Of a DNA stretch of 49,881 nt, positions 1-9,814 are shown piece by piece. How positions within the stretch are numbered: position 1 is the first letter of the stretch; each line of letters starts with the position of its first letter. The notes below the pieces were generated by a model. That model was not told the DNA's origin and searched no databases. It saw only the letters and a list, made by a program, of their open reading frames with translations. The stretch is from positions 1 through 49,881 of the forward strand of contig NZ_PDJV01000019.1 of assembly GCF_004116465.1 (NCBI RefSeq), written 5' to 3'. Position numbers and translations under genes: made by a program. Source of the stretch: Arcobacter sp. F2176 (GTDB lineage Bacteria; Campylobacterota; Campylobacteria; Campylobacterales; Arcobacteraceae).

Positions 1-13
1 TAAAACCGTAGTT

Positions 14-25
14 TGTTAAAGAACA
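14..25 (-). promoter_or_regulatory. boxA antitermination element of an rRNA leader
   Basis: On the minus strand this reads TGTTCTTTAACA, one mismatch from the E. coli rrn boxA TGCTCTTTAACA. It lies about 40 bases downstream of a consensus promoter on the same strand. BoxA recruits the Nus antitermination complex in rRNA leaders. The inference is that a 16S rRNA gene lies just beyond the left edge; no rRNA sequence is visible here. Confidence 0.7.
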
Positions 26-64
26 TCAACCCTTTGCGACGTTTGTCACTCAAATTGGACGGGA

Positions 65-93
65 ATTATAATAGGTTTTTTTGCCTTTGTCAA
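65..93 (-). promoter_or_regulatory. Consensus sigma-70 promoter, probably rRNA operon
   Basis: On the minus strand a perfect -35 TTGACA (88-93) and perfect -10 TATAAT (65-70) are separated by 17 bases, followed by a C-rich discriminator (TCCCGTCC). Full-consensus promoters are rare in this AT-rich sequence. With the boxA downstream it fits the front of an rRNA operon reading out of the window to the left. AT-rich sequence at 104-140 could act as an upstream element, but the bases directly next to the -35 are not A/T tracts. Confidence 0.75.
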
Positions 94-143
94 GTGCTGG
101 GAATTAAATTTAGCTTAAATTTTGAAAAAAAATCTTTTTTGCA

Positions 144-491
144 CTAATTTTTCTTCCCATATTCGATTTTATCGCCATTTTTATCATATAATGGATACTT
201 TATTTCATTTTTATTCATTTTTAAAATAATTGCTTTTTCTAAATCTATATTATGAGAATAACAAATTCTTAGCAAATAAACTGCAATATCTGCAATTTCT
301 TCTTCTAAATGCTCTTTTCTTGAGTTATCTAAATTTAAGCTTTGTTCTTCATTTAGCCATTGGAATATTTCAACTAGTTCTGACGTTTCTACACTAAGTG
401 CCATTGCTAAATTTTTTGGATTGTGAAATTTATCCCAATCTCTTTCATTTGAGAATTTTAAAATCAATTCTTTTATCTTGTTCATGTCCAT
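144..491 (-). CDS. MazG-like nucleotide pyrophosphohydrolase
   Basis: This is a small all-alpha NTP pyrophosphohydrolase of the RS21-C6/dCTPase-like MazG group (115 aa, normal for the single-domain type). The family hydrolyses (d)NTPs to the monophosphate and pyrophosphate with Mg2+, cleaning non-canonical nucleotides from the pool in the cytoplasm. The metal-binding ExxE...ExxD signature is visible as E35/E38 and E65/D68. It is the last gene of a three-gene minus-strand run, 2 bases after the stop of the upstream PLP enzyme. A second Met at residue 3 is an alternative start. Its link to the methionine/cysteine enzymes upstream is not obvious and may be operon packing. Family is confident; substrate is unknown. 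Confidence 0.85.
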   Translation of the reverse strand: MDMNKIKELILKFSNERDWDKFHNPKNLAMALSVETSELVEIFQWLNEEQSLNLDNSRKEHLEEEIADIAVYLLRICYSHNIDLEKAIILKMNKNEIKYPLYDKNGDKIEYGKKN

Positions 492-493
492 AA

Positions 494-1990
494 TTATTCC
501 TCTAATCTTTTGAATTCTTCTATTATGTCATTTATATTTTCACTTCCAACAGAAATTCTAAGTATATCTTTTGGTAATCCAATCTCAATTAATCGTTTTG
601 AACCTTCTTCACTTTTTATATAATCATAATGTGCAAGATAAGTATAAGGCATAAGAAGTGTAAATTCTGTACCTAGACTTGGTCCCTTTGCAAAATTTAA
701 ATTATCATATATAGTTTCAAATGATTTATTAAATGTTACAGAGATAAGACCTGTATAGGAATTGTCATCTTTCATTATTTGTTTATACTCAAATTCATTT
801 TCAGAATTTAAACAATAATATATCTTATCTATATAAGAACATTTTTTAAAGTAATCAACTAAGGTTTTTGTATTTGAACTAATTGTTTTAACTCTTTTCT
901 CATAATCCTTTATTTCAAAAGCCATTCTTTGGATATCTTTTATATATGCTTTATCACAATGTTTAAAAAATTCTACACTCATATGAGATAATTTTGATTT
1001 TTGATTCAAAATAATTGCACCCATTAGAACATCTGCATTACCTGAAGCAAATTTTGTAAGAGACTCTACATATATATCTGCATAGTCATTTAAATTTATA
1101 TTATATGGTGTTGCCAATGTAGAATCAACAACCAAGGGAATATTATATTTTTTACAAAGTGAGTTTAGTCTTTTCATATCAACACATAATAAAAGAGGAT
1201 TTGTAGGAACTTCTGTGATTATTGCACTTACTTTAAATCCATTTTCTTCTAAATAAGATTCTAATAAATCTAAGTCTTTTACATCAGTAAAAACTTTTGA
1301 TTGTTCATAATAATGTTTTACAATATTCATAGTATCTAAATACAACCAACCAAGTTGAACTAGAATATTTCTTCCATTTCTTCTTTGAATATTTTTTATA
1401 CCTTTAACAACACCATACATTGCGTTCATACCTGAAGGGGCTAAGGTAATATTTTCTTTTGCTTGATTATAAGCTTTTGCTAAAGTTGAAACTACTAAAT
1501 CAAAAGCAATTTTTTCTTTTTCTTTTTCTTCTATATGTTTTGAATTTATCAATCCAATATTATATAAATAATCTTCTGCAAGTCTAGATGATAAATTATA
1601 ACCTACATGTTGTATAAACATCAAAACTCTTTGGAGTTGACAAGTACCATTTCTTACTAAAATTACACCAAAAGGCTCTGTAATCTCTATTTTATTATGT
1701 ATATAATATTTATCACTTAAAATATCTACAGCTTTTTGGGAGCTTAAAAGTACCACTTCATAAGAATCACTTATTTTATATTTTTCTTTTATATATTTTG
1801 CAAGAATTCTTAAATATGGATGCATAGTAAATCTGGGATAACCAGACTTTATTTTTTCCATCGCTTCGCCAAAACCCTCTTCATAATCAATAACATCTTG
1901 GAGTTTTGGCATACTTACACTTACGGCATGAACATTATTTTGTGGTAGTGTTTCACCACATTCTATAGGCTTAAACGAACTATTTTCCAT
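494..1990 (-). CDS. Cystathionine gamma-synthase-like PLP enzyme, fungal STR2-like type
   Basis: This 498-residue protein belongs to the Cys/Met-metabolism PLP family. The cofactor lysine is probably K313 in an ESLTKFASG motif, with an upstream VDSTLATP segment that contacts PLP in this fold. It is about 100 residues longer than the usual bacterial enzymes (about 380 aa). Its N-terminus carries HAVSVSMP (residues 21-28), YEEG and GYPRF (50-54), a pattern I associate with fungal cystathionine gamma-synthase (STR2) rather than MetB. Expected reaction: gamma-replacement of an activated homoserine by cysteine, or a related transsulfuration step, in the cytoplasm. It starts at the base directly after the stop of the 383-aa paralogue upstream, so the two are surely co-transcribed and translationally coupled. 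The family is certain; the exact reaction is inferred. Confidence 0.7.
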   Translation of the reverse strand: MENSSFKPIECGETLPQNNVHAVSVSMPKLQDVIDYEEGFGEAMEKIKSGYPRFTMHPYLRILAKYIKEKYKISDSYEVVLLSSQKAVDILSDKYYIHNKIEITEPFGVILVRNGTCQLQRVLMFIQHVGYNLSSRLAEDYLYNIGLINSKHIEEKEKEKIAFDLVVSTLAKAYNQAKENITLAPSGMNAMYGVVKGIKNIQRRNGRNILVQLGWLYLDTMNIVKHYYEQSKVFTDVKDLDLLESYLEENGFKVSAIITEVPTNPLLLCVDMKRLNSLCKKYNIPLVVDSTLATPYNINLNDYADIYVESLTKFASGNADVLMGAIILNQKSKLSHMSVEFFKHCDKAYIKDIQRMAFEIKDYEKRVKTISSNTKTLVDYFKKCSYIDKIYYCLNSENEFEYKQIMKDDNSYTGLISVTFNKSFETIYDNLNFAKGPSLGTEFTLLMPYTYLAHYDYIKSEEGSKRLIEIGLPKDILRISVGSENINDIIEEFKRLEE

Positions 1991-3142
1991 CTATTTTAAG
2001 GCTTGTTCAATATCTTCTATTAAATCTTCAACATTTTCTAATCCAATAGAGAATCTAACTGTACCATCACTTATTCCAATAGCAGCTAGTTCCTCTTTTG
2101 AAAATGATGCATGTGATATTTTTGCAGGAATTTCTACTCTAGAATCAGGACTTCCAAAAGAACATTTTTCACCAAAGATTTTTGTATTTTCAATAAATTT
2201 TTCAGCAAAATCTTTATTTATAAACTCTGCACAAAAAACTCCTGGAATATAATCCATTTGATAAGTTGCTAGTTTGTGTTGAGGGTGCGATTTTAAACCT
2301 GGATGCATAACAGCTTTTATAAAACTTTGTTTTTCTAAAAATTCAGCTATCAATATAGAGTTTTTTTGATGTTCTTTCATTCTTATTTTAAGAGTTGGTA
2401 TTCCTAAGCTTATTAAAAAGACATCCATTGGATTTTGACTTCTTCCATGGGCATTTGCATAATAGTGAAGTTCATCAGCCAATTCTTTTGTTTTTGCAAC
2501 AATCGCACCAGCTACTACACTTCCATGTCCTGAGATATATTTAGTAGTAGAGAAAAGAGAAAAATCAGCACCCATATCAAGTGGCCGTTGTGAAATAAAA
2601 GTTGCGAGTGAATTATCAATAGCAAAAAGAGTATTATATTTTTTTGCCAAAACAGATACCATACCTATATCAATTATTTTAAGACCAGGATTTGTGGGTG
2701 ACTCACATAACACTAAATCGATTTTATTATTTTTTAGAATTTTTTCCAATTCTGGTTCACTTAAGAAATCAGCAAAATGTACTTTTATATTATATTTTCC
2801 TTGAAAAACTTTTAATAATCTAAAAGTTCCTCCGTAACAATCAGATTCTACCAAAACTTGAGAGTTTGCTTTTAAAACTGTTTCAAATAAAAGTGATACT
2901 GCACCAATTCCTGTATGTGTACATACACATCCTGCTCCATTTTCTACTTCTGTAAAAAGATTTTCTAAAGCTTCTCTTGTAGGATTATCACTTCTTGTAT
3001 AATCATATATCTTTTCACCATCTTGTTTTTTTAAATCAAAAGTTCCTGTATTATATATAGGAAAGTGTGAAGCACCGTACGGATCTTGAATTGTAGCAAA
3101 ATCTTGTAGATGAGAAAGTTTTGTTTCTAAGTGTTTTTTCAT
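1991..3142 (-). CDS. Cystathionine gamma-synthase / gamma-lyase family PLP enzyme
   Basis: This is a canonical Cys/Met-metabolism PLP enzyme of ordinary length (383 aa). Visible landmarks are the substrate/cofactor-loop tyrosine and arginine in YDYTRSDNPT, the CESPTNPG motif, and the PLP-binding K201 in FSTTKYISGHGS. Members act as cystathionine gamma-synthase, gamma-lyase, beta-lyase or O-acylhomoserine sulfhydrylase, and sequence alone does not separate these. It is the first gene of a three-gene operon with a divergent longer paralogue directly downstream. The pair may supply both halves of transsulfuration (one synthase, one lyase). A TATAAT -10 is visible on the minus strand at 3167-3172. 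Family certain, specific activity open. Confidence 0.8.
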   Translation of the reverse strand: MKKHLETKLSHLQDFATIQDPYGASHFPIYNTGTFDLKKQDGEKIYDYTRSDNPTREALENLFTEVENGAGCVCTHTGIGAVSLLFETVLKANSQVLVESDCYGGTFRLLKVFQGKYNIKVHFADFLSEPELEKILKNNKIDLVLCESPTNPGLKIIDIGMVSVLAKKYNTLFAIDNSLATFISQRPLDMGADFSLFSTTKYISGHGSVVAGAIVAKTKELADELHYYANAHGRSQNPMDVFLISLGIPTLKIRMKEHQKNSILIAEFLEKQSFIKAVMHPGLKSHPQHKLATYQMDYIPGVFCAEFINKDFAEKFIENTKIFGEKCSFGSPDSRVEIPAKISHASFSKEELAAIGISDGTVRFSIGLENVEDLIEDIEQALK

Positions 3143-3249
3143 AATAAGCCTAATAATTTTTTGTTTATTATATCTAAGGATTTATAATCATTTGATATAA
3201 GTTAATTAATTTTTTATTATGATGTTATAAAATGAGTAGTTTTGAAGAG

Positions 3250-3280
3250 GAATATTTAGAGTTAAAAACTCTAAATATTC
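3250..3280 (-). terminator. Hairpin downstream of mrp
   Basis: A perfect 14-bp inverted repeat with a 3-base loop starts 7 bases after the mrp stop. The stem is GAATATTTAGAGTT and its complement. It is not followed by a clean U-run on the minus strand, so it is either a weak intrinsic terminator or a 3'-end-stabilising hairpin. Confidence 0.55.
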
Positions 3281-3287
3281 TTAATAA

Positions 3288-4403
3288 TTATTTTGCTGTT
3301 GAACAAGCAGATACACCAGGAGGTGTAGTTGGTTGAATAGAAGCATTTTCAGCTTTTTCGCTTACATTATCAATAAATTCAATTAATGTTTCAGTTGCTT
3401 TCATATATCTTTTTGCAGAAATTGATTCAGGATGGAAATAAACGATTGGTTTTCCATTATCTCCACCTTCTCTAATAGCAGGTTCAATTGGAAGATTTCC
3501 TAAAACAGTCGTTCCATACTCTTTAGCTAAAGCCTCACAAGTACCCATACCAAAGATATCAGACTCTGTACTACATGTAGGACAAATAAATCCACTCATA
3601 TTTTCTACAATCCCACCAACTGGAATATGAAGTTTCTTAAACATATCTAAACTTCTTCTTGAATCATCAAGGGCTACATGTTGTGGAGTTGTAACATTTA
3701 CACCACATGTTACAGGAACGCTTTGAGCTAATGTTAATTGTGCATCACCAGTTCCTGGAGGCATATCAATAAATAAAATATCTAATTCTTCCCATAAAAT
3801 ATCTCTTAGAAGTTGTTGGATTGCTTTCATAATCATAGCACCTCTCCAAATAAGAGCTTGTCCCTCTTCCATAAGTGATCCCATAGACATAACATCTACA
3901 CCATAAGCATGGAATGGTTTTGCTTTATTTCCGATTACTTCAACTTCTTTACCTTGTAATCCGAACATTCGAGGAATATTTGGTCCATAAATATCAGCAT
4001 CTAAAATACCAACTCTTTTACCTTGCATAGCAGCAGCTACTGCTAGGTTAACAGTTGTAGTTGATTTACCAACTCCACCTTTTCCTGAAGATACCATTAC
4101 AAAGTTTTTAATTTGTGGAGCAATATTTTTTCCACTTACACTATTACTTGTTTGTTTTGGAGCTTCTGGTTTTTTTACTTGTAAATCTAAATTTGTAACA
4201 CCAATATTTTCTAATACTTTTTTAATATTAGTTCTTATTTCATGTTCTACTTCTTGTGCACTTGAAGTTATTTCTACAAGTATACTTACAGCATCACCAT
4301 TTACTTCAACATTTTTTAAAAATCCAAACTCTACAATTGATTTTGTAAAACCTGGGTAAATTACTTTTTCTAATTCTTTTTTTATATCAGCTACATTTGC
4401 CAT
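3288..4403 (-). CDS. mrp: Mrp/ApbC iron-sulfur cluster carrier ATPase
   Basis: This is a P-loop NTPase of the Mrp/NBP35 family, which binds a bridging 4Fe-4S cluster as a dimer and passes it to apo-proteins. Counted from the upstream Met at 4430, residues 10-90 form the MIP18/DUF59 N-terminal domain, the deviant Walker A GKGGVGKST is at 116-124, and a C-x2-C pair (ICPTC) supplies the cluster ligands. I chose the ATG at 4403 (371 aa) because AAGGAAG sits 5 bases before it, while the ATG at 4430 lacks a ribosome site. Mrp next to ispDF is also the arrangement in Campylobacter, and IspG/IspH and ThiC are Fe-S enzymes, so the neighbourhood makes functional sense. A hairpin follows the stop. Confidence 0.93.
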   Translation of the reverse strand: MANVADIKKELEKVIYPGFTKSIVEFGFLKNVEVNGDAVSILVEITSSAQEVEHEIRTNIKKVLENIGVTNLDLQVKKPEAPKQTSNSVSGKNIAPQIKNFVMVSSGKGGVGKSTTTVNLAVAAAMQGKRVGILDADIYGPNIPRMFGLQGKEVEVIGNKAKPFHAYGVDVMSMGSLMEEGQALIWRGAMIMKAIQQLLRDILWEELDILFIDMPPGTGDAQLTLAQSVPVTCGVNVTTPQHVALDDSRRSLDMFKKLHIPVGGIVENMSGFICPTCSTESDIFGMGTCEALAKEYGTTVLGNLPIEPAIREGGDNGKPIVYFHPESISAKRYMKATETLIEFIDNVSEKAENASIQPTTPPGVSACSTAK

Positions 4404-4490
4404 CAATACTTCCTTAAAATTATTATTCAATTTTTTCGCATTATAGATAAAATAGGATAATTTTTATCTTAATTGTAAATCATAGTTTTT

Positions 4491-4703
4491 TTACCATGAT
4501 TTATAATTAATTTTACTAGATATTTCAAAGCCATCATCCTTTTCATTTAATGAAAATTCATGGCTTTGACAACTTTTTTTATTCATTATTTCGATAATTT
4601 CTTCTGCTTTTTTTAAAGCAACTTCTCTATTATAGTATTCAAATTCTTCATCAAACTTAAATCTTCTTACACAATGACAAGGTTTAAGTACTTTTACTTT
4701 CAT
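4491..4703 (-). CDS. Small conserved-looking protein with Cys/His motifs, unknown function
   Basis: This 70-residue protein lies between thiC and mrp on the same strand, 9 bases after the thiC stop. I do not recognise a family. It begins with a beta-strand-like segment and a PCHCVRRF motif, has a predicted helix (residues 26-41), and a second KSCQSHEF patch. That gives three cysteines and two histidines that could bind a metal or cluster. Its position between an Fe-S enzyme and an Fe-S carrier is suggestive, but no function can be claimed. Coding potential is supported by the tight spacing, normal codon use and a reading frame that fills the gap. Confidence 0.6.
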   Translation of the reverse strand: MKVKVLKPCHCVRRFKFDEEFEYYNREVALKKAEEIIEIMNKKSCQSHEFSLNEKDDGFEISSKINYKSW

Positions 4704-4712
4704 TAATTAGCT

Positions 4713-6427
<1,715 letters not shown>

Positions 6428-7249
6428 ATGAAAAATGATATTATAGAAAAAATAGAATCGCTACCACCTTTACCAAATAGTGTTATTGAGTTAGAAAACT
6501 TTAGAAGACGACCAGAAAAAGAACCTGTGGAACTGCTAAAGATTATTGAGCAAGATCCACTTATTATTACAACTCTTTTAAGAGTTGCCAACTCTGCAAT
6601 GTTTGGTTTTAGAAGTGAAGTAGAAACTCCAAGTCGAGCGGTAAACTTGCTTGGAATAAATTTTACTATTTCTATTGCCCTAGGTTCTGTTGTTCAAGAT
6701 TTAATAAAATCAAATCTAAATGCATATAATATATCTACTGATGATTTTTTAATGGCATCAAATTTGGCATCTAATATCATAAATAATTGGGTAGGTGAAA
6801 TTGACTTTGGACTAAAAGAAGACCTATTATTACCTGCGTTTTTACAAGAAACGGGTAAGTTTATTATTTCTGAAATAATTCAAGAACAAAATAAAACTGA
6901 AGAGTTTCAAGAAGCATTAAAAACAGCAGAAGGAAGCTTATCTAATATTGAAGAAGCCTTTACTGGATTTTCTTGTTCAAGAATTACTGCAAATATTTTT
7001 AAACACTGGAATTTAAGTCATAATCTTATTTTTACTATTGGATTTGTAGGTAATGTTGAACAATGCCCAGAAGAATATCAACGAAAAGTTAAAATACTTG
7101 AAGTAGTAAAAATTTTAACTGATATAAGAAATCCATTGGGCGATGAACATATTGAAAGAGCTTTACAATTAGCGACTAAATATAATCTTGAAATTGAACC
7201 TTTAGTAAATGCTATTGATAGAATCAAAGAAAAGATGAGTGAACAATAA
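6428..7249 (+). CDS. HDOD domain protein
   Basis: The 273-residue protein is a stand-alone HDOD domain. The N-terminal PPLPNSVIEL segment, the LRVANSAMFGF helix and the AVNLLGI motif are typical. HDOD proteins resemble HD phosphohydrolases but usually lack the metal-binding HD pair and act as regulatory or scaffolding modules in signalling, often with cyclic-di-GMP or chemotaxis pathways. No second catalytic or receiver domain is present. AGGGA lies 6 bases before the ATG. It sits alone upstream of the ispDF operon with 86 bases between, so it may have its own transcript. The role in this cell is unknown. Confidence 0.85.
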   Translation: MKNDIIEKIESLPPLPNSVIELENFRRRPEKEPVELLKIIEQDPLIITTLLRVANSAMFGFRSEVETPSRAVNLLGINFTISIALGSVVQDLIKSNLNAYNISTDDFLMASNLASNIINNWVGEIDFGLKEDLLLPAFLQETGKFIISEIIQEQNKTEEFQEALKTAEGSLSNIEEAFTGFSCSRITANIFKHWNLSHNLIFTIGFVGNVEQCPEEYQRKVKILEVVKILTDIRNPLGDEHIERALQLATKYNLEIEPLVNAIDRIKEKMSEQ

Positions 7250-7338
7250 TTTTAATTAAAATTAACTAATTTCCTAACTTAAATTTTTCATAAGTAACAT
7301 TAGTTATAATTTGTAACTTTTTTACACAAGGGGTATTG

Positions 7339-8463
7339 TTGTCTAAAGTTACTTTATTAATATTATGTGCTGGAAATTCTACTAGATTTGGACTTAATTG
7401 TAAGAAACAATGGCTAAGAGTGGGAGATATTCCACTATGGCTATTTGTTACTAAAAGAATTACTTCTTACTATAATTTTGATAATGTAGTTATTACATCT
7501 TCAAAAGATGAACTATCTTATATGAAAAATTTTTCTGATGAATACAAATTTATTTTAGGTGGAGATACAAGACAAGAGTCTATGATAAATGCTTTAAAAA
7601 CAATTGATTCTGACTATGTAATGGTTACAGATGTTGCAAGAACTTGTATTCCTAAAGGTGTTATTTTAGATCTTATTTCAAATAAGGAAAAAGCTTCTTG
7701 TATTGTTCCTGTTTTAAATGTAACAGATACTGTTGTATTCAAAAATGAAACAATTAATAGAGATGAAGTAAAACTTATACAAACTCCCCAGCTTTCAAAT
7801 ACAAAAATTCTAAAAAAAGCTCTTGATACTGATGTTTTTTTTACAGATGACAGTTCAGCAATAAAAAATATAAATGAATCAATTTTTTATGTAAAGGGAA
7901 GTATAGAAAGTAATAAATTAACTTTTCAAGAAGATCTTAAATTAACCCCTTGTCTTAAAGGACCTTCAAATAATTTCTTTACAGGATTTGGAATAGATAT
8001 TCATGCTTTTGAAGAGAATAAACAAATGGTACTTGGTGGAGTTAAAATTGATAGTAATGTGGGATTTAAAGCTCATAGTGATGGAGATGTATTAATTCAT
8101 TCTGTGATTGATGCACTGTTAGGTGCATGTGGAGCAGGTGACATTGGAGAATTTTTTCCAGATACTGATAATACATATAAAAATATTGACTCAAAAGTAT
8201 TGCTTGAAAAAATAGTAAACTTTATTTATAATGTTGGATATGAAATAGTAAATGTAGATTTTACAATCCTTGCACAAAAACCTAAAATAAACCCTTTTAA
8301 ATTTGAAATTAAGAAGTCAATGGCACAACTATTAAATATTGATATGCAATATGTTAATGTTAAAGCAACAACTGCTGAAAAGCTTGGGTTTGTAGGAAGA
8401 AGTGAGGGTGTTACAGTCCATAGTGTTGCAACACTAAAATATTTTGATTGGAAAAATAAATGA
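7339..8463 (+). CDS. ispDF: Bifunctional IspD/IspF isoprenoid enzyme
   Basis: This fused enzyme covers two steps of the MEP pathway. The N-terminal half (to about residue 210) is the CDP-methylerythritol synthase IspD, with the nucleotide-binding ILCAGNSTRFG loop and KKQW. The C-terminal half (from FGIDIHAF) is IspF, 2-C-methylerythritol 2,4-cyclodiphosphate synthase, with metal ligands in GIDIHAF and the SDGDVLIH motif. The fusion is typical of Campylobacterota. The gene begins at one of two adjacent TTG codons; the second (7339) lies 5 bases after AAGGGG and is preferred over 7336. Its stop overlaps the start of the next gene by 4 bases (ATGA), so the three genes form a translationally coupled operon. 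Confidence 0.95.
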   Translation: MSKVTLLILCAGNSTRFGLNCKKQWLRVGDIPLWLFVTKRITSYYNFDNVVITSSKDELSYMKNFSDEYKFILGGDTRQESMINALKTIDSDYVMVTDVARTCIPKGVILDLISNKEKASCIVPVLNVTDTVVFKNETINRDEVKLIQTPQLSNTKILKKALDTDVFFTDDSSAIKNINESIFYVKGSIESNKLTFQEDLKLTPCLKGPSNNFFTGFGIDIHAFEENKQMVLGGVKIDSNVGFKAHSDGDVLIHSVIDALLGACGAGDIGEFFPDTDNTYKNIDSKVLLEKIVNFIYNVGYEIVNVDFTILAQKPKINPFKFEIKKSMAQLLNIDMQYVNVKATTAEKLGFVGRSEGVTVHSVATLKYFDWKNK

Positions 8464-9344
8464 ATATATTGATAATAGAAAATGAAATTTATCTAGCACA
8501 AAAAGTTGTTTCAAGAATACTTGATGATGGTCATTCTTGCGATTTTGTTGAAATGCCAAATAATAATTTAACAAAAGATTATGACATGGTTTTATTATCA
8601 ACTTCACTTCCTAGTGAAATGGTAAAAAAAACTATTCAAAAATATAAAAACTCTATTATAATCTTACTTGTTTCATATATTAGTGATGAGACTGTAACCG
8701 AGCCAATAAATGAAGGTGCAAAAGATTATATTATGAAGCCATTTATTATGGATGAATTAATTAGAAAAATTTATCACTACAAAGAGTGTAGACAGATGAA
8801 ACAAGAGTTGTCTACTCTTAAAACATATGTTGAATTTCTACTTGAAGAGATAGATACAACTGGCGTTAATATATCACATTCTTTGCCAATGCTTGTGGAA
8901 ACAAATTCACAAAGATGTACTGATAAATTAGCTTTTGAAATATCAAAATCTTTAAAATTACCAATTAGATTTATAGCCCTTGATAGTCCAACTTGGCAAA
9001 AAGAGTTATCAACAATTACCAACAAAGAAGTAGTTTACCTAACTGATTATCATTCATTAAAGAAAAGTGCGAAGGATAATGTTTGTATTGCAATAGAGCA
9101 TAAAAACTGTATTATTAGCTCTTTAGAAAAAGAAGTTGATTTTCCTTTTCCTAAAATTGAATTTATGAGACCTGATATGTTTATGTTAAATAATAATATT
9201 ATGACCATAAATGATTATGTTAAGATGATGGTTATATCATTTCAATCAAAATATCCTGATACAGAATTATCGAAAAAACTTGGAATTTCAAGGAAATCAC
9301 TTTGGGAAAAAAGAAAAAAATTAGGAATTGAGAAGAAGAAATAA
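8460..9344 (+). CDS. Orphan atypical response regulator of the HP1021 family
   Basis: The 294-residue protein has an N-terminal receiver-like domain (about 1-110) and a C-terminal Fis-type helix-turn-helix (about 265-294, SKKLGISRKSLWEKRKKLG). The phosphoacceptor aspartate is replaced by S47 (LLSTSLP, where receivers have D-x-x-L-P), while the conserved lysine (K93 in MKPF) remains. Serine at the same place and the ispDF/regulator/pgpA order match Helicobacter pylori HP1021 and Campylobacter Cj1608. Those are phosphorylation-independent regulators that bind oriC and respond to redox state. Several cysteines, including C27, could serve such sensing, as reported for the family. No partner kinase is adjacent. 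Start overlaps the ispDF stop, and its own stop overlaps the pgpA start. Confidence 0.88.
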   Translation: MNILIIENEIYLAQKVVSRILDDGHSCDFVEMPNNNLTKDYDMVLLSTSLPSEMVKKTIQKYKNSIIILLVSYISDETVTEPINEGAKDYIMKPFIMDELIRKIYHYKECRQMKQELSTLKTYVEFLLEEIDTTGVNISHSLPMLVETNSQRCTDKLAFEISKSLKLPIRFIALDSPTWQKELSTITNKEVVYLTDYHSLKKSAKDNVCIAIEHKNCIISSLEKEVDFPFPKIEFMRPDMFMLNNNIMTINDYVKMMVISFQSKYPDTELSKKLGISRKSLWEKRKKLGIEKKK

Positions 9345-9814
9345 TGAGAAAAGCCTTTTTAACTCTTTTTTACAGTGGACTATCTCCCAAAGCTCCAGGT
9401 ACTGTTGGTAGTTTTGTTGCATTGATTTTGGGTCTATTTCTTCTACAATATATCCATGTATCAACACTTTTTTTACTCTCTCTTTTAATTTCAGTTATTG
9501 CTATTAAACAAATCAATATCTATGAAGAAGAAGTTGGTATGCATGATGGAAAAGAGATAGTCATAGATGAATTAGCTGGAATGTGGCTTGCTCTTTCTAT
9601 CTGTGGTATTACAAATGAAAACATGGCATATCTAGCACCTTTGGCATTTTTGTTCTTTAGACTTTTTGACATTTGGAAACCATCTATTATTGGTAAAATT
9701 GATAAAAATGTAAAAGGTGGTTGGGGAGTTATGGGTGATGATTTAGTTGCTGGTCTTGCAGCTGGTATTGCTTCTGCTGGAGTGTATCAACTATTATTAA
9801 AGTTTGTTCTTTAA
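9344..9814 (+). CDS. pgpA: Phosphatidylglycerophosphatase A
   Basis: PgpA dephosphorylates phosphatidylglycerophosphate to phosphatidylglycerol at the inner membrane. The 156-residue length is right for the family. The start FYSGLSPKAPGTVGS, the IVIDELAGMW motif and the C-terminal GGWGVMGDDLVAG segment are the family hallmarks, carrying the acidic metal-binding residues. Three to four hydrophobic segments are visible. The ATG overlaps the stop of the HP1021-like gene by one base, so it is the third and last gene of the operon. It ends directly against the stop of the convergent cyclic-nucleotide-binding gene, with no intergenic terminator. Confidence 0.95.
   Translation: MRKAFLTLFYSGLSPKAPGTVGSFVALILGLFLLQYIHVSTLFLLSLLISVIAIKQINIYEEEVGMHDGKEIVIDELAGMWLALSICGITNENMAYLAPLAFLFFRLFDIWKPSIIGKIDKNVKGGWGVMGDDLVAGLAAGIASAGVYQLLLKFVL

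Noticed and set aside
4404..4430. Upstream Met start for mrp at 4430
   Set aside because: AAGGAAG sits 5 bases before the ATG at 4403, while the 4430 ATG has no ribosome site; the extra nine residues are not typical of the family.
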